A DNA stretch of 64,000 nt. Source: a virus. Shown piece after piece: positions 6,496 to 14,682 of this stretch. The notes beneath the pieces are model-generated. The model was not told the DNA's origin. It did not search any database and saw only the letters and a program-made list of their open reading frames with translations. The stretch is taken from positions 1 through 64,000 of the IMG/VR virus record IMGVR_UViG_3300036985_006490; one strand, written 5' to 3'. The position numbers and the translations under genes are program-made. How positions within the stretch are numbered: the first letter of the stretch is position 1; each line of letters opens with the position of its first letter.

Positions 6496-8301
6496 TTAAT
6501 TGACCAACAAACTTACATAAACTGGGAATCCAATTGTATAGTTAGTTGTTGCAGATTGTATCAACACTGCAGTTCCTGAAGGAATATTTGTAGGTGGAGC
6601 TCCTATACCAGTTCCGAAGACAAATCCATTATCTGTTGGAGACGATTCCCAATATTTGAACGAATTTGTATCACCTGAATATATTGCAGTATTACCTGTT
6701 TGTGAGAATGTTATTGTAACACTTTGACCCGTAAATCCTGAGAAATAATTTCTTGTATCAGCGCTACTTGAATCAAACGAGTTAAAGTAAAAACCTCTGC
6801 CCGTTGATGATAGAAGATTGATTTCAGTGCTTCCTGAACCACTACCACCTGGATCGTTCATAATAGAATTTCCTAATTCTGGGAAGCCATATGGTAGGGC
6901 AATCAAATTATATCCATATCCTGTTACTGGTACTGGACTTGTCGATGGTGTTGGTGTTAATGTTGGTGTAACTGATGGAGTTGGTGTTGGAGATGACGTT
7001 TCTGTCGGTGTTCCTGTTGGTGTATTGGTTGGTGTTGCGGTATTTGTTGGAGTTACAGTTGGTGTTGATGTTGGAGTTGGGGTTGGGTCTATTATAAATG
7101 GTTTCACACTTGTTTGTGTTACACCATTATTATTTGTCACAGTTTGAGTTCCTGAACTATCCGTTGTTACTACCGCACCTAACATCAAATATTTGGTGTT
7201 TGCCAACGATGTTAATGGACCTCTTGGTGTTGCTTGAGTTGTTAAAGTTGAATTATACACTGCAGTTCCAATAGTCATTCTCATATTAGTCCAATAACCT
7301 GGCCAATATCCACCGTAGAATCTACCAATAGTGTCAGTTGCAGTGGTATAATTAAGTGTGTCAAGAGAAGTTGCTGTACATCTTACTCCATCAATATAAA
7401 CCGCAGTGGTTCCGTCAGCGTTTCTATTATAAATAAAATAATGCCATTGATTCAAACTAATTGGTGTCGCCATTGTATAGCTAAATGAACCTCCTCCACC
7501 ATTTCTGTCAGAAGTAATTGTTGTATTATTTGCAAAATATAAATTCATACATCCTATAGGGCTACTGACAGGAGAACCTATTATACCTCTGTTTGTAAAA
7601 TCTGAAGTGTTATAGAACCATCCTTCCAATGTGAATGTTCCCGCCCCAAAAGTTACACCAGGGCTTAATCCTAATGTTTGATTACTACCGTTGAATAGTA
7701 AACTACCTGCTAGTGTTGTATATGGAGTAGGACTTGGAGTTTGTGTTAGAGTTGCTGTTGGAGTTGGTGTTGATGAAGTTCTTGTTGGCGTAGGTGTCGT
7801 TGTTGTTGTCGGACTTACGGATGGAGTAACTGATGGTGTTTGAGTATTAGTTGGTGTTATTGTTGGAGTTGGTGTTTGAGTGTTAGTTGGTGTTTGAGTG
7901 TTAGTTGGTGTTTGAGTGTTAGTTGGTGTTGGTGTTGGAGTTTCAGGTATTGGTATAAATGAATTCCAATAACCATTTGCGGTTAAACCTAAAGATGCTT
8001 CTGAAGCTGTTGTATAATTTGAATTACTAACTGTATTTGCCAACTGAACGAATTCATTATCATCAAATGTGTTGGTTCTATAAAATCCTACAGAAGCAAA
8101 AACACCTGGTATCTCGGTCGGTTGTGTATTTCCTGATACTGATTGAGTAATAACATATCCTAACTCTTCATCAGGTCCGTTCCAATATTGAGGATTATTT
8201 GTAAATCCTGATGTAGGGGCACCAATTGATAAACTACCAACTTGTTCTGTTCCCGGTATTGGAGTTCCTGGATTGTATGAGAAAGGTCTTGCGAATGCCA
8301 T
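6496..8301 (-). CDS. Tail adhesin with LamG/concanavalin-like domain and Pro/Thr linkers
   Basis: 601 residues. The first 25 (MAFARPFSYNPG, then GTEQVGSLS) are nearly identical to the next gene and look like a tail-attachment module. A TPTNTQTP-type low-complexity linker covers about 120-185. A LamG-like lectin domain follows (GSLLFNGSNQTL, FTLEGWFYN, VYIDGVR) at about 195-375. A second TPTPT linker and a C-terminal beta domain complete it. Role inferred: receptor or glycan binding at the virion surface. Confidence 0.88.
   Translation of the reverse strand: MAFARPFSYNPGTPIPGTEQVGSLSIGAPTSGFTNNPQYWNGPDEELGYVITQSVSGNTQPTEIPGVFASVGFYRTNTFDDNEFVQLANTVSNSNYTTASEASLGLTANGYWNSFIPIPETPTPTPTNTQTPTNTQTPTNTQTPTPTITPTNTQTPSVTPSVSPTTTTTPTPTRTSSTPTPTATLTQTPSPTPYTTLAGSLLFNGSNQTLGLSPGVTFGAGTFTLEGWFYNTSDFTNRGIIGSPVSSPIGCMNLYFANNTTITSDRNGGGGSFSYTMATPISLNQWHYFIYNRNADGTTAVYIDGVRCTATSLDTLNYTTATDTIGRFYGGYWPGYWTNMRMTIGTAVYNSTLTTQATPRGPLTSLANTKYLMLGAVVTTDSSGTQTVTNNNGVTQTSVKPFIIDPTPTPTSTPTVTPTNTATPTNTPTGTPTETSSPTPTPSVTPTLTPTPSTSPVPVTGYGYNLIALPYGFPELGNSIMNDPGGSGSGSTEINLLSSTGRGFYFNSFDSSSADTRNYFSGFTGQSVTITFSQTGNTAIYSGDTNSFKYWESSPTDNGFVFGTGIGAPPTNIPSGTAVLIQSATTNYTIGFPVYVSLLVN
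8225..8301 (-). repeat. 5' gene-end repeat shared by the two adhesin genes
   Basis: About 75 bases at the 5' end of this gene are almost identical to 9497-9571 in the neighbouring adhesin (a few single-base differences). They encode the common anchor and are a natural site for recombination that swaps adhesin bodies. Confidence 0.85.
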
Positions 8302-8344
8302 GTTATCTAAATGTCTTATAAACTAATAATTGTTTTTAATTACA

Positions 8345-9571
8345 CTAAGTTGTTGAAATTGGACAATTCAATAAAGTCCCTAATGGAATACCATTTAAGA
8401 AAACAATGTCACCGACTTGATACCCATTGTACTCCAAGAATTGTCCCGCAACAAGATAAGTCCCATTATTTAACACATACCCAAGGTTAAATGTTCCTTC
8501 GAGATAAGTTAAACCTGTACCATAATCAAATGAATTATCTTTTGTACCATCATAATTTAACCTTATTAATCCATTTGCAGAAATGCCATTATAAGAATTA
8601 AAATCACCAGCTATAAAATATTTGTCGTTATATTTTACTACGGTATCTGCGGATGATAATCCTGAAATCCTACTGAATCCTGAACCAAAATTGAATGTAT
8701 TATCAAAAGACCCATCTGAATTTACTCTTACAATTTGATTAGATGATTGTCCGTCAAAACTAGTAAACAATCCAACAACCAAAATTTTTCCATCATTCTC
8801 AAATACTGCGGAGTAAGTTTGATTATTAAATCCATTTCCAATATTAAAAGTATTGTCTATTGTACCATCACTATTTAGTTTAATAAAATTATTAGATGTA
8901 ACACCACTATACACCGTGAATGATCCTAATACAAATATTTTATTATCATTAGTTTCATAAATGTTATAAACAATATTATTCATTCCCGTGTTGGTATTGA
9001 ATGTATTATCAAGTGTTCCATCCGTATTCAATCTAACTATTTTACGTAGGTTTTGTCCATTATAGGTTGCGAATCCTCCACCAACAAGTATTTTGTCGTC
9101 AGATTGTATCGTAATTGCAAAAACAGAAAAACTAAATCCAGTACCAGTATCAAACGTATTGTCAACAGACCCATTACTATTCAATCTTATAATTTTTCCT
9201 GCAGGAGTACCATTATATGTGTCAAAAAATCCTCCAACCAAAATTTTTCCATCTGATTGAATGGCTACTGCATAAACATCATTATCGAATCCTGTCCCTA
9301 CATTGAATGTATTATCAATGGTTGCGTCACTATTAAGTCTAACTATTCTATTATAAGATTGACCGCTATAGGTGGTAAAAATTCCTCCGATTATAAGTTT
9401 CCCATCTTCGGATTCAATTACCTGTTGGGGTTGGTTATTAAATGATCCATTTAAACTATAACAATAATTCCAAGGAGTTACTGTAGGTGATACTACTGAT
9501 AAACTACCAACTTGTTCTGTTCCCGGTATTGAAGTTCCTGGATTATATGAGAAAGGTCTTGCGAATGCCAT
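8345..9571 (-). CDS. Tail adhesin with delta-60 (beta-propeller) repeats
   Basis: 408 residues. The anchor (MAFARPFSYNPG) is shared with the 6496-8301 gene. It is followed by about seven repeats of the form 'G-x-x-NxIVRLNSDGTIDNTFNxGxGF...IQSDGKILVGGxF', which is the delta-60 / DUF5122 beta-propeller repeat. The propeller is likely the distal receptor-binding part. An ATAAATA box lies directly upstream of the start (near 9585-9591). Confidence 0.92.
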   Translation of the reverse strand: MAFARPFSYNPGTSIPGTEQVGSLSVVSPTVTPWNYCYSLNGSFNNQPQQVIESEDGKLIIGGIFTTYSGQSYNRIVRLNSDATIDNTFNVGTGFDNDVYAVAIQSDGKILVGGFFDTYNGTPAGKIIRLNSNGSVDNTFDTGTGFSFSVFAITIQSDDKILVGGGFATYNGQNLRKIVRLNTDGTLDNTFNTNTGMNNIVYNIYETNDNKIFVLGSFTVYSGVTSNNFIKLNSDGTIDNTFNIGNGFNNQTYSAVFENDGKILVVGLFTSFDGQSSNQIVRVNSDGSFDNTFNFGSGFSRISGLSSADTVVKYNDKYFIAGDFNSYNGISANGLIRLNYDGTKDNSFDYGTGLTYLEGTFNLGYVLNNGTYLVAGQFLEYNGYQVGDIVFLNGIPLGTLLNCPISTT

Positions 9572-9601
9572 TTATATTTTTATATATAAATATACGGGCA
9601 T

Positions 9602-9629
9602 AAAAAAAAGGAGATACCGTCGTACCTCC
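9602..9629 (-). terminator. Terminator of the minus-strand non-coding unit
   Basis: On the minus strand GGAGGTAC-GACG-GTATCTCC forms an 8-bp stem with one G-U pair, followed by eight T. No gene lies directly upstream on this strand except the tRNA and structured RNA, so this ends that transcript. Confidence 0.85.
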
Positions 9630-9900
9630 CAATTTTCTCCGTCGAGAAAATATAACGTGTCTTTTTGGATTGGGCTGATCACATAACCCCAAGGATGGAT
9701 GCTCCTTTGTTTTATTTATCGTCTCAAAACATCCAATAGTGACGTGTTTAATTCTATCTTTTTTCAAGGTCAAAGATACCGGAAACAACAACTTCTAACC
9801 TCCCATACCTGATTCTACGTTTTTCTAATTTATAAAGCGGAGAAGAAATTGTTAAGGTGAGTATGGGAAAACACCATGATAAAATATTCCGCTATCCATT
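9630..9900 (-). ncRNA. Candidate structured non-coding RNA downstream of tRNA
   Basis: Non-coding minus-strand stretch between a tRNA and a strong terminator, under a perfect host-type promoter. On the minus strand several local pairings are visible: ATTTTCTC-GACG-GAGAAAAT (9632-9651), TTGGG...CCCAA around GTTATGTGATCAG, GGATG...CATCC, and a long-range CCCATAC...GTATGGG pair. The reading frame on this strand (82 aa) has no protein-like composition. I do not recognise the RNA; it is not tmRNA, RNase P or a known riboswitch as far as I can see. Confidence 0.5.
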
Positions 9901-9993
9901 TGGTGGCCGGGAGTGGGTTCGAACCACTGGCTCATCGGAGTTCACCCGACTGCTCTACCATGAATTCCGAAGAACTCCTGAGCTACCACAACC
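9901..9993 (-). tRNA. Atypical tRNA, anticodon GAA (Phe) by position, with hairpin in D-loop
   Basis: The 3' half is canonical: T-arm AGTGG-TTCGAAC-CCACT, acceptor strand CCCGGCC, discriminator A and encoded CCA (9901-9903). The anticodon arm GTCGG-GTGAACT-CCGAT gives GAA. The D-stem GCTC/GAGC encloses an enlarged loop containing GAGTTC-TTCG-GAATTC, a perfect UUCG-capped hairpin. The 5' acceptor strand GGTTGTG pairs only partly (two wobbles, one mismatch). C37 is also unusual. It may be a modified tRNA, a tRNA mimic or a decaying gene. Confidence 0.55.
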
Positions 9994-10045
9994 ATATTGT
10001 TTCTCGGGGTTTGGAACCGAATATCTATTAGTCCCAAACCCTTTA

Positions 10046-10077
10046 CAAATATAGAAAATTCTTTTTGAACTGTCAAA
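10046..10077 (-). promoter_or_regulatory. Bacteroidota-type promoter of tRNA/ncRNA unit
   Basis: On the minus strand TTTG (10077-10074), exactly 20 bases, then TATATTTG (10053-10046). It drives the tRNA and structured RNA down to the 9602 terminator. Between promoter and tRNA, GGGTTTGG and CCAAACCC form another stem. Confidence 0.8.
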
Positions 10078-10142
10078 CTATTTATGAAAAAAAGCCTCCC
10101 CGTAATGGGGCGTTTAGGACCGTTCCAGTTATGGGACAATTT

Positions 10143-10178
10143 AAGAGAACGATTCGCTACCGTTCTCTTTTTTTTTAT
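10143..10178 (+). terminator. Isolated plus-strand terminator
   Basis: AAGAGAACG and CGTTCTCTT form a strong stem followed by a T-run on the plus strand. No plus-strand gene ends here. It may end a plus-strand small RNA from 10.0-10.14 kb (where CCCC-GTAAT-GGGG also pairs) or insulate the next gene. Confidence 0.6.
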
Positions 10179-10208
10179 GAATTAATTTTTTAACTGAAAT
10201 ATTTTTTC

Positions 10209-10216
10209 TATATTTG
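10209..10216 (+). promoter_or_regulatory. TATATTTG -7 box
   Basis: Host-type -7 element 46 bases before the small basic protein at 10263; the -33 position reads ATTT, so it is a partial match. Confidence 0.45.
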
Positions 10217-10262
10217 GATAAATAATTCATAAAAACAATCGTAAACTATTTATCACAAAAAA

Positions 10263-10397
10263 ATGGCAAAAGGCACAAAAGGAGGATCATCTCCATCTCG
10301 TAAAATCTCTTTCGGAAAGAAAAAATCAGGAGTTGCTAAGAAAGGTTTTTCCAAATACGATCAGAAACCTAAAAAATACCAAGGTCAGGGAAGGTAA
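10263..10397 (+). CDS. Small, highly basic protein, 44 aa
   Basis: 44 codons from ATG to TAA, rich in Lys, Gly and Ser (MAKGTKGGSSPSRKISFGKK, then KYDQKPKKYQGQGR). An A-rich stretch before the ATG is the usual Bacteroidota ribosome-binding context. Composition suggests nucleic-acid binding. No family recognised. Confidence 0.7.
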   Translation: MAKGTKGGSSPSRKISFGKKKSGVAKKGFSKYDQKPKKYQGQGR

Positions 10398-10434
10398 CTC
10401 AAGACTTTTTTTATTTTTTTAATATATTCTTATC

Positions 10435-10725
10435 ATGTCCGATAAGAAACAGAGGTTCTATCGCCTTTTGGAAACCTATATGAATGATTCTCGTAAGGAG
10501 GATTTGGAACTCATGTATGGCAACGGGTCAAAAATCAAAGTTCATAATTGGACACATAATGAAAAGGGAGACACCTTCATATTTGAATTGATTGTCGTTT
10601 TGGGAGATACAATTAACGAATCTGTAATCGATACAAACTTAGCAGAAGTACTATTGGAAGATGCCTTAATATACTTCTATCCTGAAGTTAAAAAAATAAG
10701 TTGTATGGTTAGGTTTGATGTTTAA
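10435..10725 (+). CDS. Hypothetical protein, 96 aa
   Basis: Alpha/beta protein starting MSDKKQRFYRLLETYMND. A central strand pair (KIKVHNWTHNE, TFIFELIVVLG) and a final 'YPEVKKISCMVRFDV' strand are visible. The overall helix-strand-helix-strand plan is like that of the tagged MFSLS/WFE family, but without a tag. It follows the basic protein by 37 bases and may be co-transcribed. Confidence 0.8.
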   Translation: MSDKKQRFYRLLETYMNDSRKEDLELMYGNGSKIKVHNWTHNEKGDTFIFELIVVLGDTINESVIDTNLAEVLLEDALIYFYPEVKKISCMVRFDV

Positions 10726-10727
10726 TA

Positions 10728-11012
10728 TTAAAGACCTGTTAGATTTTTATTTTGTAAAAATTCAACTTTAACTGAAAGAGCCGCAACTTGTTCAGTAAGT
10801 TTTAATATAGTCAATCTCATTTCATCTTTTTCTCTAGACGAATTTTCAAGTAGGGCTTCCAATTTGGAGATTCTATCTTTACAGTCGTGACGGATAAAGT
10901 CTTCATCTTTTTCTCTTTTTAGAGCTCTTTTTTCGTAAAATCTCCAAGCAGATGTTCCACCTAAAACTGTAACTAATGTTATTACTGCCGTCCAAATACT
11001 TTGTTCCTCCAT
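10728..11012 (-). CDS. Single-TM coiled-coil protein
   Basis: 94 residues: N-terminal membrane segment (IWTAVITLVTVLGGTSAW), then a basic stop-transfer (YEKRALKREK) and a coiled coil to the end. Small phage membrane proteins of this plan are common in lysis or host-takeover regions; the role is unknown. An ATAAATA box lies upstream at about 11026-11033. Confidence 0.8.
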   Translation of the reverse strand: MEEQSIWTAVITLVTVLGGTSAWRFYEKRALKREKDEDFIRHDCKDRISKLEALLENSSREKDEMRLTILKLTEQVAALSVKVEFLQNKNLTGL

Positions 11013-11080
11013 TTTGCGGTTTTTTCATAATAAATATGTAAAAAAAAATCTTTTACTCAAAATGGTAATAATAATTATTA

Positions 11081-11464
11081 TTATTCTGTTTTAGACCATG
11101 TCATATCACTGTTCAATACTGTAGAATAAAGAAATTTTTGGTTCCAAGAGGAAGGTTCAATTAAGGAAAGGAACTTATTACCATTCTTATCCTCGTAGAG
11201 GTGGTAAATATGACCTATAATCGGTTCAAATCTATAAGATGAGTCGTAGACCTCTTGAGTAATAACAAACGATTCTTGGAGGGTTTTAACCTCTTTTATA
11301 AGTTCTTCATACCTTCGATTGAATATCTTGTTGGCTTTGTCGGTCCCGTTTTGTTTGAATGGTGTCAAATCGGTAGGCACAATCTTCGGTGCCCCAACAT
11401 GATGAGGGTATTCCATCAAATTTGGGGTCAAATTAACTTTATCGATGTGGGATTGTGTTGACAT
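11081..11464 (-). CDS. DUF2452 family protein
   Basis: 127 residues matching the DUF2452 layout: HIDKVNLTPNLMEYPHHVGAP near the N-terminus, a central helix, then FEPIIGHIYHLYEDKNG and a C-terminal SLIEPSSWN segment. The family is typical of Bacteroidota and marine bacteria and has no known function. In a phage it points to acquisition from the host group. It is flanked upstream by a hairpin (AACCTCGG...CCGAGGTT). Confidence 0.85.
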   Translation of the reverse strand: MSTQSHIDKVNLTPNLMEYPHHVGAPKIVPTDLTPFKQNGTDKANKIFNRRYEELIKEVKTLQESFVITQEVYDSSYRFEPIIGHIYHLYEDKNGNKFLSLIEPSSWNQKFLYSTVLNSDMTWSKTE

Positions 11465-11520
11465 AAAAAAACCTCGGATATACCGAGGTTAAATATAATT
11501 AAATTTTTGTTGGATTCAAA

Positions 11521-11694
11521 TTATTCTCCTTTTTTCAGGAAAATCCATAATACAAGATATGCCGGTAAAAACCCACCAAAAAATACAAGGATTCTCCATA
11601 GTATTGGGTCTATTCCTGTGTGTTCACCTAATCCATGACACACACCACCGATGTATCCTTTCTTTGGGAATCTAAATAATTTTTCAGTTTTCAT
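11521..11694 (-). CDS. PspC-domain membrane protein, 57 aa
   Basis: 58 codons from ATG (11694) to TAA (11521). The sequence KKGYIGGVCHGLGEHTGID followed by a hydrophobic segment (LWRILVFFGGFLPAYLVLWIF) is the PspC domain: a short amphipathic part and a membrane span. PspC proteins act in the envelope stress response of bacteria; a phage copy might stabilise or modulate the inner membrane. The start is one base after the stop of the upstream tagged gene. Confidence 0.85.
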   Translation of the reverse strand: MKTEKLFRFPKKGYIGGVCHGLGEHTGIDPILWRILVFFGGFLPAYLVLWIFLKKGE

Positions 11695-11695
11695 A

Positions 11696-12193
11696 TTATT
11701 CTCCTTTAATCATTGCCAATCCATGCTTCAAAAATTCTTTTGCTCTCTGTGAAACATTTGATAATGCATAAACTTTCTCAATGTCTTTTACAAGTTCTTC
11801 TCCGTGTTCGTTTTCCTTGTATAACTCGATAATTTTATCCATCGCCTTATTACATTCTTTTTTTGTCTCATCGAAATAGTTGTAAGGTTTGAACTCTTTC
11901 AAGTGATTCATAATATTATATGCAATGTGTTCTCCACCATCAGAAACATTCGGGTGAATTCTTAAGGTCTTTAATAACTCAAGTCTATCTGTAAGACCTC
12001 CAACACCGTTCTTTCTAAGTTGAACTCCCTCGATGTAATCTTCAAGTTCGTCTGAACCAACAATATCTTCAAGAGTCTTCACATTTCCACCGTGGCAGAA
12101 TTTTCTATCCTCTTTTTCTTCTGATTGTTCAATCATGTATAATTTCTTGATTGAATCTTTTTCGTCTTCCGTAAGTACAAATCTTTTGCTCAT
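11696..12193 (-). CDS. Tagged protein, LTEDEK type, 165 aa
   Basis: Start set at ATG 12193 (MSKRFVLTEDEKDSIKKLYM), which is preceded by ATAAATA at 12198-12204. The first 25 residues form one of the recurrent tags, ending MIEQS, a possible (I/M)-x-E processing site. The body is helical and acidic with a CHGG motif and a repeated helix pattern; no known family recognised. The same tag type starts the 26181-26552 protein. Confidence 0.85.
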   Translation of the reverse strand: MSKRFVLTEDEKDSIKKLYMIEQSEEKEDRKFCHGGNVKTLEDIVGSDELEDYIEGVQLRKNGVGGLTDRLELLKTLRIHPNVSDGGEHIAYNIMNHLKEFKPYNYFDETKKECNKAMDKIIELYKENEHGEELVKDIEKVYALSNVSQRAKEFLKHGLAMIKGE

Positions 12194-12249
12194 ACCAATA
12201 AATATATCAATCATTACAAATTGACAATCTATTTATTCTTAAAATATAT

Positions 12250-12897
12250 ATGAAAAGATTTTTATATTCAGTCGCAATTGTTTTACTATCCCTTTTATTT
12301 GTAAGTTCATCTCAAAATAAAAATGAAGTTGTCCTAAAACACACAAATTACACATCAACATTCAGTATTTCCAAAAAATATCCTGTGATGGTTGAATGGT
12401 GGGTAACCAAAGCGATGGTAAGTTGTCCAACACCTCTCAAACGAAAAGATAATTTCAAACCAGATCCATTATTACCACAACACACAGACATCGCAAAGGA
12501 TTATGTCGGAAGTGGATATGATAGAGGACATATGATGCCCGCAGCAGACAATCTATGTCAGACACAACAAATTCAAGATGAAAGTTTTTATTTTTCTAAT
12601 ATGGCTGCTCAGACACATAGGCTAAATGCCGGAGATTGGAAATCATTGGAGACATTCACAAGAGATGAATCCAAATTAAAAGATTCAATTCACGTTTGGG
12701 CAGGAAATGTTGGTGAAATTAAGAAAATAGGTGGTGTGTCCGTCCCAAAATATTGTTGGAAGGTAATCCATATCAAAAAGGAAAATAAGTGGGTAGCGTA
12801 CTTGTTTGAAAACAATACGTCAAACCCTGACGGATTCAAAAACAACGAAGTTACCCTCAAGGACATCACATCCTTAACTGGTTTTACATTTCGCTAA
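12250..12897 (+). CDS. Secreted DNA/RNA non-specific endonuclease (NUC1 type)
   Basis: 215 residues with an N-terminal signal (FLYSVAIVLLSLLFVSSS) and the beta-beta-alpha-metal nuclease signature YDRGHMMPAADN (catalytic His in DRGH), followed by FSNMAAQTHRLNAGDWK with the metal-binding Asn. It would be exported to the periplasm or outside, where it could degrade nucleic acid from lysed or competing sources. A TATTTAT box lies 15-20 bases upstream of the start. Confidence 0.93.
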   Translation: MKRFLYSVAIVLLSLLFVSSSQNKNEVVLKHTNYTSTFSISKKYPVMVEWWVTKAMVSCPTPLKRKDNFKPDPLLPQHTDIAKDYVGSGYDRGHMMPAADNLCQTQQIQDESFYFSNMAAQTHRLNAGDWKSLETFTRDESKLKDSIHVWAGNVGEIKKIGGVSVPKYCWKVIHIKKENKWVAYLFENNTSNPDGFKNNEVTLKDITSLTGFTFR

Positions 12898-13150
12898 ACA
12901 AATACTTGTTGATATTGTCCAAGGTATAAGTAGATTCTCTTTTATCGTAGACATGTTCCCATAAGGTTTTATTTTTAAGATATGGGTGAGGTTGAGACTT
13001 CGCCCATCTTTTTCCCATCTTATAATCTTTAACATTATAAGTTAATTTTTTTGTTGGTTGTTTAGCCAACCAACCTCTCACGGTCATTTTTAATTTGTGT
13101 AACATAAGGAATAAATATGGATTATTGGGTTTATATGACTTTGAAAACAT
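12884..13150 (-). CDS. Basic hypothetical protein, 88 aa
   Basis: Lys-rich protein (LHKLKMTVRGWLAKQPTKK, YKMGKRWAKSQPHPYLKN) overlapping the converging nuclease gene by 14 bases. No obvious promoter. The start may be the internal Met at about residue 16. Function unknown. Confidence 0.6.
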   Translation of the reverse strand: MFSKSYKPNNPYLFLMLHKLKMTVRGWLAKQPTKKLTYNVKDYKMGKRWAKSQPHPYLKNKTLWEHVYDKRESTYTLDNINKYLFSEM

Positions 13151-13215
13151 TACTAAATTTAAAATATTTGATTATACATCTAATAACAATCACATATACA
13201 TACAAACAATAAAAA

Positions 13216-14682
13216 ATGGATAATATAAAATCAATTAAAATAAATGTAGCTTATAATAAAATATTAGTTTATGATGAAAATGGCGTACCATTATATGCTA
13301 CATCAAATGTAGCTAATTATGATATACATCCTTGGCATACAATAACATCTATACCTTTAGAAGAAACAGAAAAAAAATTAGGCATAAAGTTTCCATATAG
13401 AATTAAATCAAATGATACTCACCATCTAAGACATGAGCTGTTTCAATTTGCAAGTCAAAATATTGAAAATATATTGGATAATACTTACGATACATTTAGA
13501 AAAGGAACAATAGAGGAATTTTATTCTAAAAAAGAATCCTTTATATACCCAATTGTGATGTACAACAATGGTTTATTTCATAAATATACGACACTACAAT
13601 TGGATAAATTACTGGTTGAGGCAATACACAATGGGTATGGTAAATTGGTATTTATTCAACCTACGGAGGGATTTTTTGGCCAGCAAAACGATAATTTTAT
13701 ATGGATAGATAGTTTGTGTAAAAAATACAATCTAACAAAAGAATCAGTAGTAATAATAACTTCAAATATGATAGCCAAAGAAAAATATAATGGGCTAGTT
13801 AAAGATGGTACTATTACAGATTCTTTTGCAATATATCCATATTCATATTTTGGAAATAGTATTTGGTTTCATAATGGTCATAAATTAAATGTACATACTA
13901 AACAAACAATGAGAGATGTGTTTGAAAATTGTTTAAATTCAAATAGAAATACCAATAAAGTTCGTCATTTTTTAAATTTCAATAGAGAACCAAAATTGCA
14001 TAGAATTGCTTTATTTGGGGAATTTAAATCAAATGATAAATTAAAAAATACATCAATTACTACATTAGGAAGAGTTAATAATAATAATCCGCTTGAATAC
14101 CATATGTTAATGCGTTCATTTATAGATAACGATTATATGCATTCTAAAGATAGAGTGGTATTGTTTTTTGAAAACTACGATTCAACAAAACATACAATTT
14201 ATGATGAGCCTGATTTGGAAAATAATAAAGCAGGTACATTTAATAAAAAAGCACATACCGAATCATTTGTCAATATAGTATCCGAATCGTTAATCGATAC
14301 CGATTCTATCTTTTTTTCTGAAAAAATTTATAAACCAATATTTGGAGCTCAACCATTTATTTTATTTGGTAATCCCAATTCTATTAAAATGTTACAATCT
14401 ATGGGATTCAGAACATTTGATAAATGGTGGGATGAAAGTTATGATGAGGAAACCCAATTCTCTAAACGATTAGAAAAAATAGTTACCATATTAGAAGAAA
14501 TATCTAGTTGGAGTTTGGATGAGTGTTTTAGAATAACACAGGAAATGGAAGAAGTATTAGTACATAATTTTAATCATATGCTATCGGATGATGATATTTT
14601 TAATTTATTTAAATTACTTGCATCCAATACTAACGCAGATATTAATAGTCAAATAATTATAACTAATAAAAAATTAATATGA
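13216..14682 (+). CDS. Glycosyltransferase-like protein (phage type, EKIYKPI signature)
   Basis: 488 residues. The C-terminal third has FFSEKIYKPIFGAQPFILFG, then SMGFRTFDKWWDESYDEE. This block is shared with the 45609-46724 and 46734-47720 proteins and resembles the donor-binding end of fucosyltransferase/exostosin-like GT-B enzymes. The family name is uncertain. It probably modifies surface glycans or glycosylates a phage product. The coding sequence is more A/T-rich than its neighbours (ATA Ile, AAT Asn), suggesting recent transfer. The last four bases overlap the next gene (ATGA). Confidence 0.8.
   Translation: MDNIKSIKINVAYNKILVYDENGVPLYATSNVANYDIHPWHTITSIPLEETEKKLGIKFPYRIKSNDTHHLRHELFQFASQNIENILDNTYDTFRKGTIEEFYSKKESFIYPIVMYNNGLFHKYTTLQLDKLLVEAIHNGYGKLVFIQPTEGFFGQQNDNFIWIDSLCKKYNLTKESVVIITSNMIAKEKYNGLVKDGTITDSFAIYPYSYFGNSIWFHNGHKLNVHTKQTMRDVFENCLNSNRNTNKVRHFLNFNREPKLHRIALFGEFKSNDKLKNTSITTLGRVNNNNPLEYHMLMRSFIDNDYMHSKDRVVLFFENYDSTKHTIYDEPDLENNKAGTFNKKAHTESFVNIVSESLIDTDSIFFSEKIYKPIFGAQPFILFGNPNSIKMLQSMGFRTFDKWWDESYDEETQFSKRLEKIVTILEEISSWSLDECFRITQEMEEVLVHNFNHMLSDDDIFNLFKLLASNTNADINSQIIITNKKLI

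Noticed and set aside
6818-7147. 109-residue Val/Gly-rich frame on the plus strand
   Set aside because: It is the antisense shadow of the TPTPT linker of the adhesin (GTT/GGT repeats).
9543-9791. 82-residue reading frame on the minus strand
   Set aside because: It covers the terminator hairpin and the start of the adhesin gene, and the composition is not protein-like; the region is better explained as structured RNA.
9630-9993. tmRNA
   Set aside because: No Ala-type acceptor with G-U, no tag reading frame ending in a hydrophobic ANDY/ALAA sequence, and the tRNA has a normal anticodon arm.
12250-12897. NUC1 nuclease as a colicin-like toxin
   Set aside because: It has a plain signal peptide, no tag or toxin-delivery domain, and no adjacent immunity gene.
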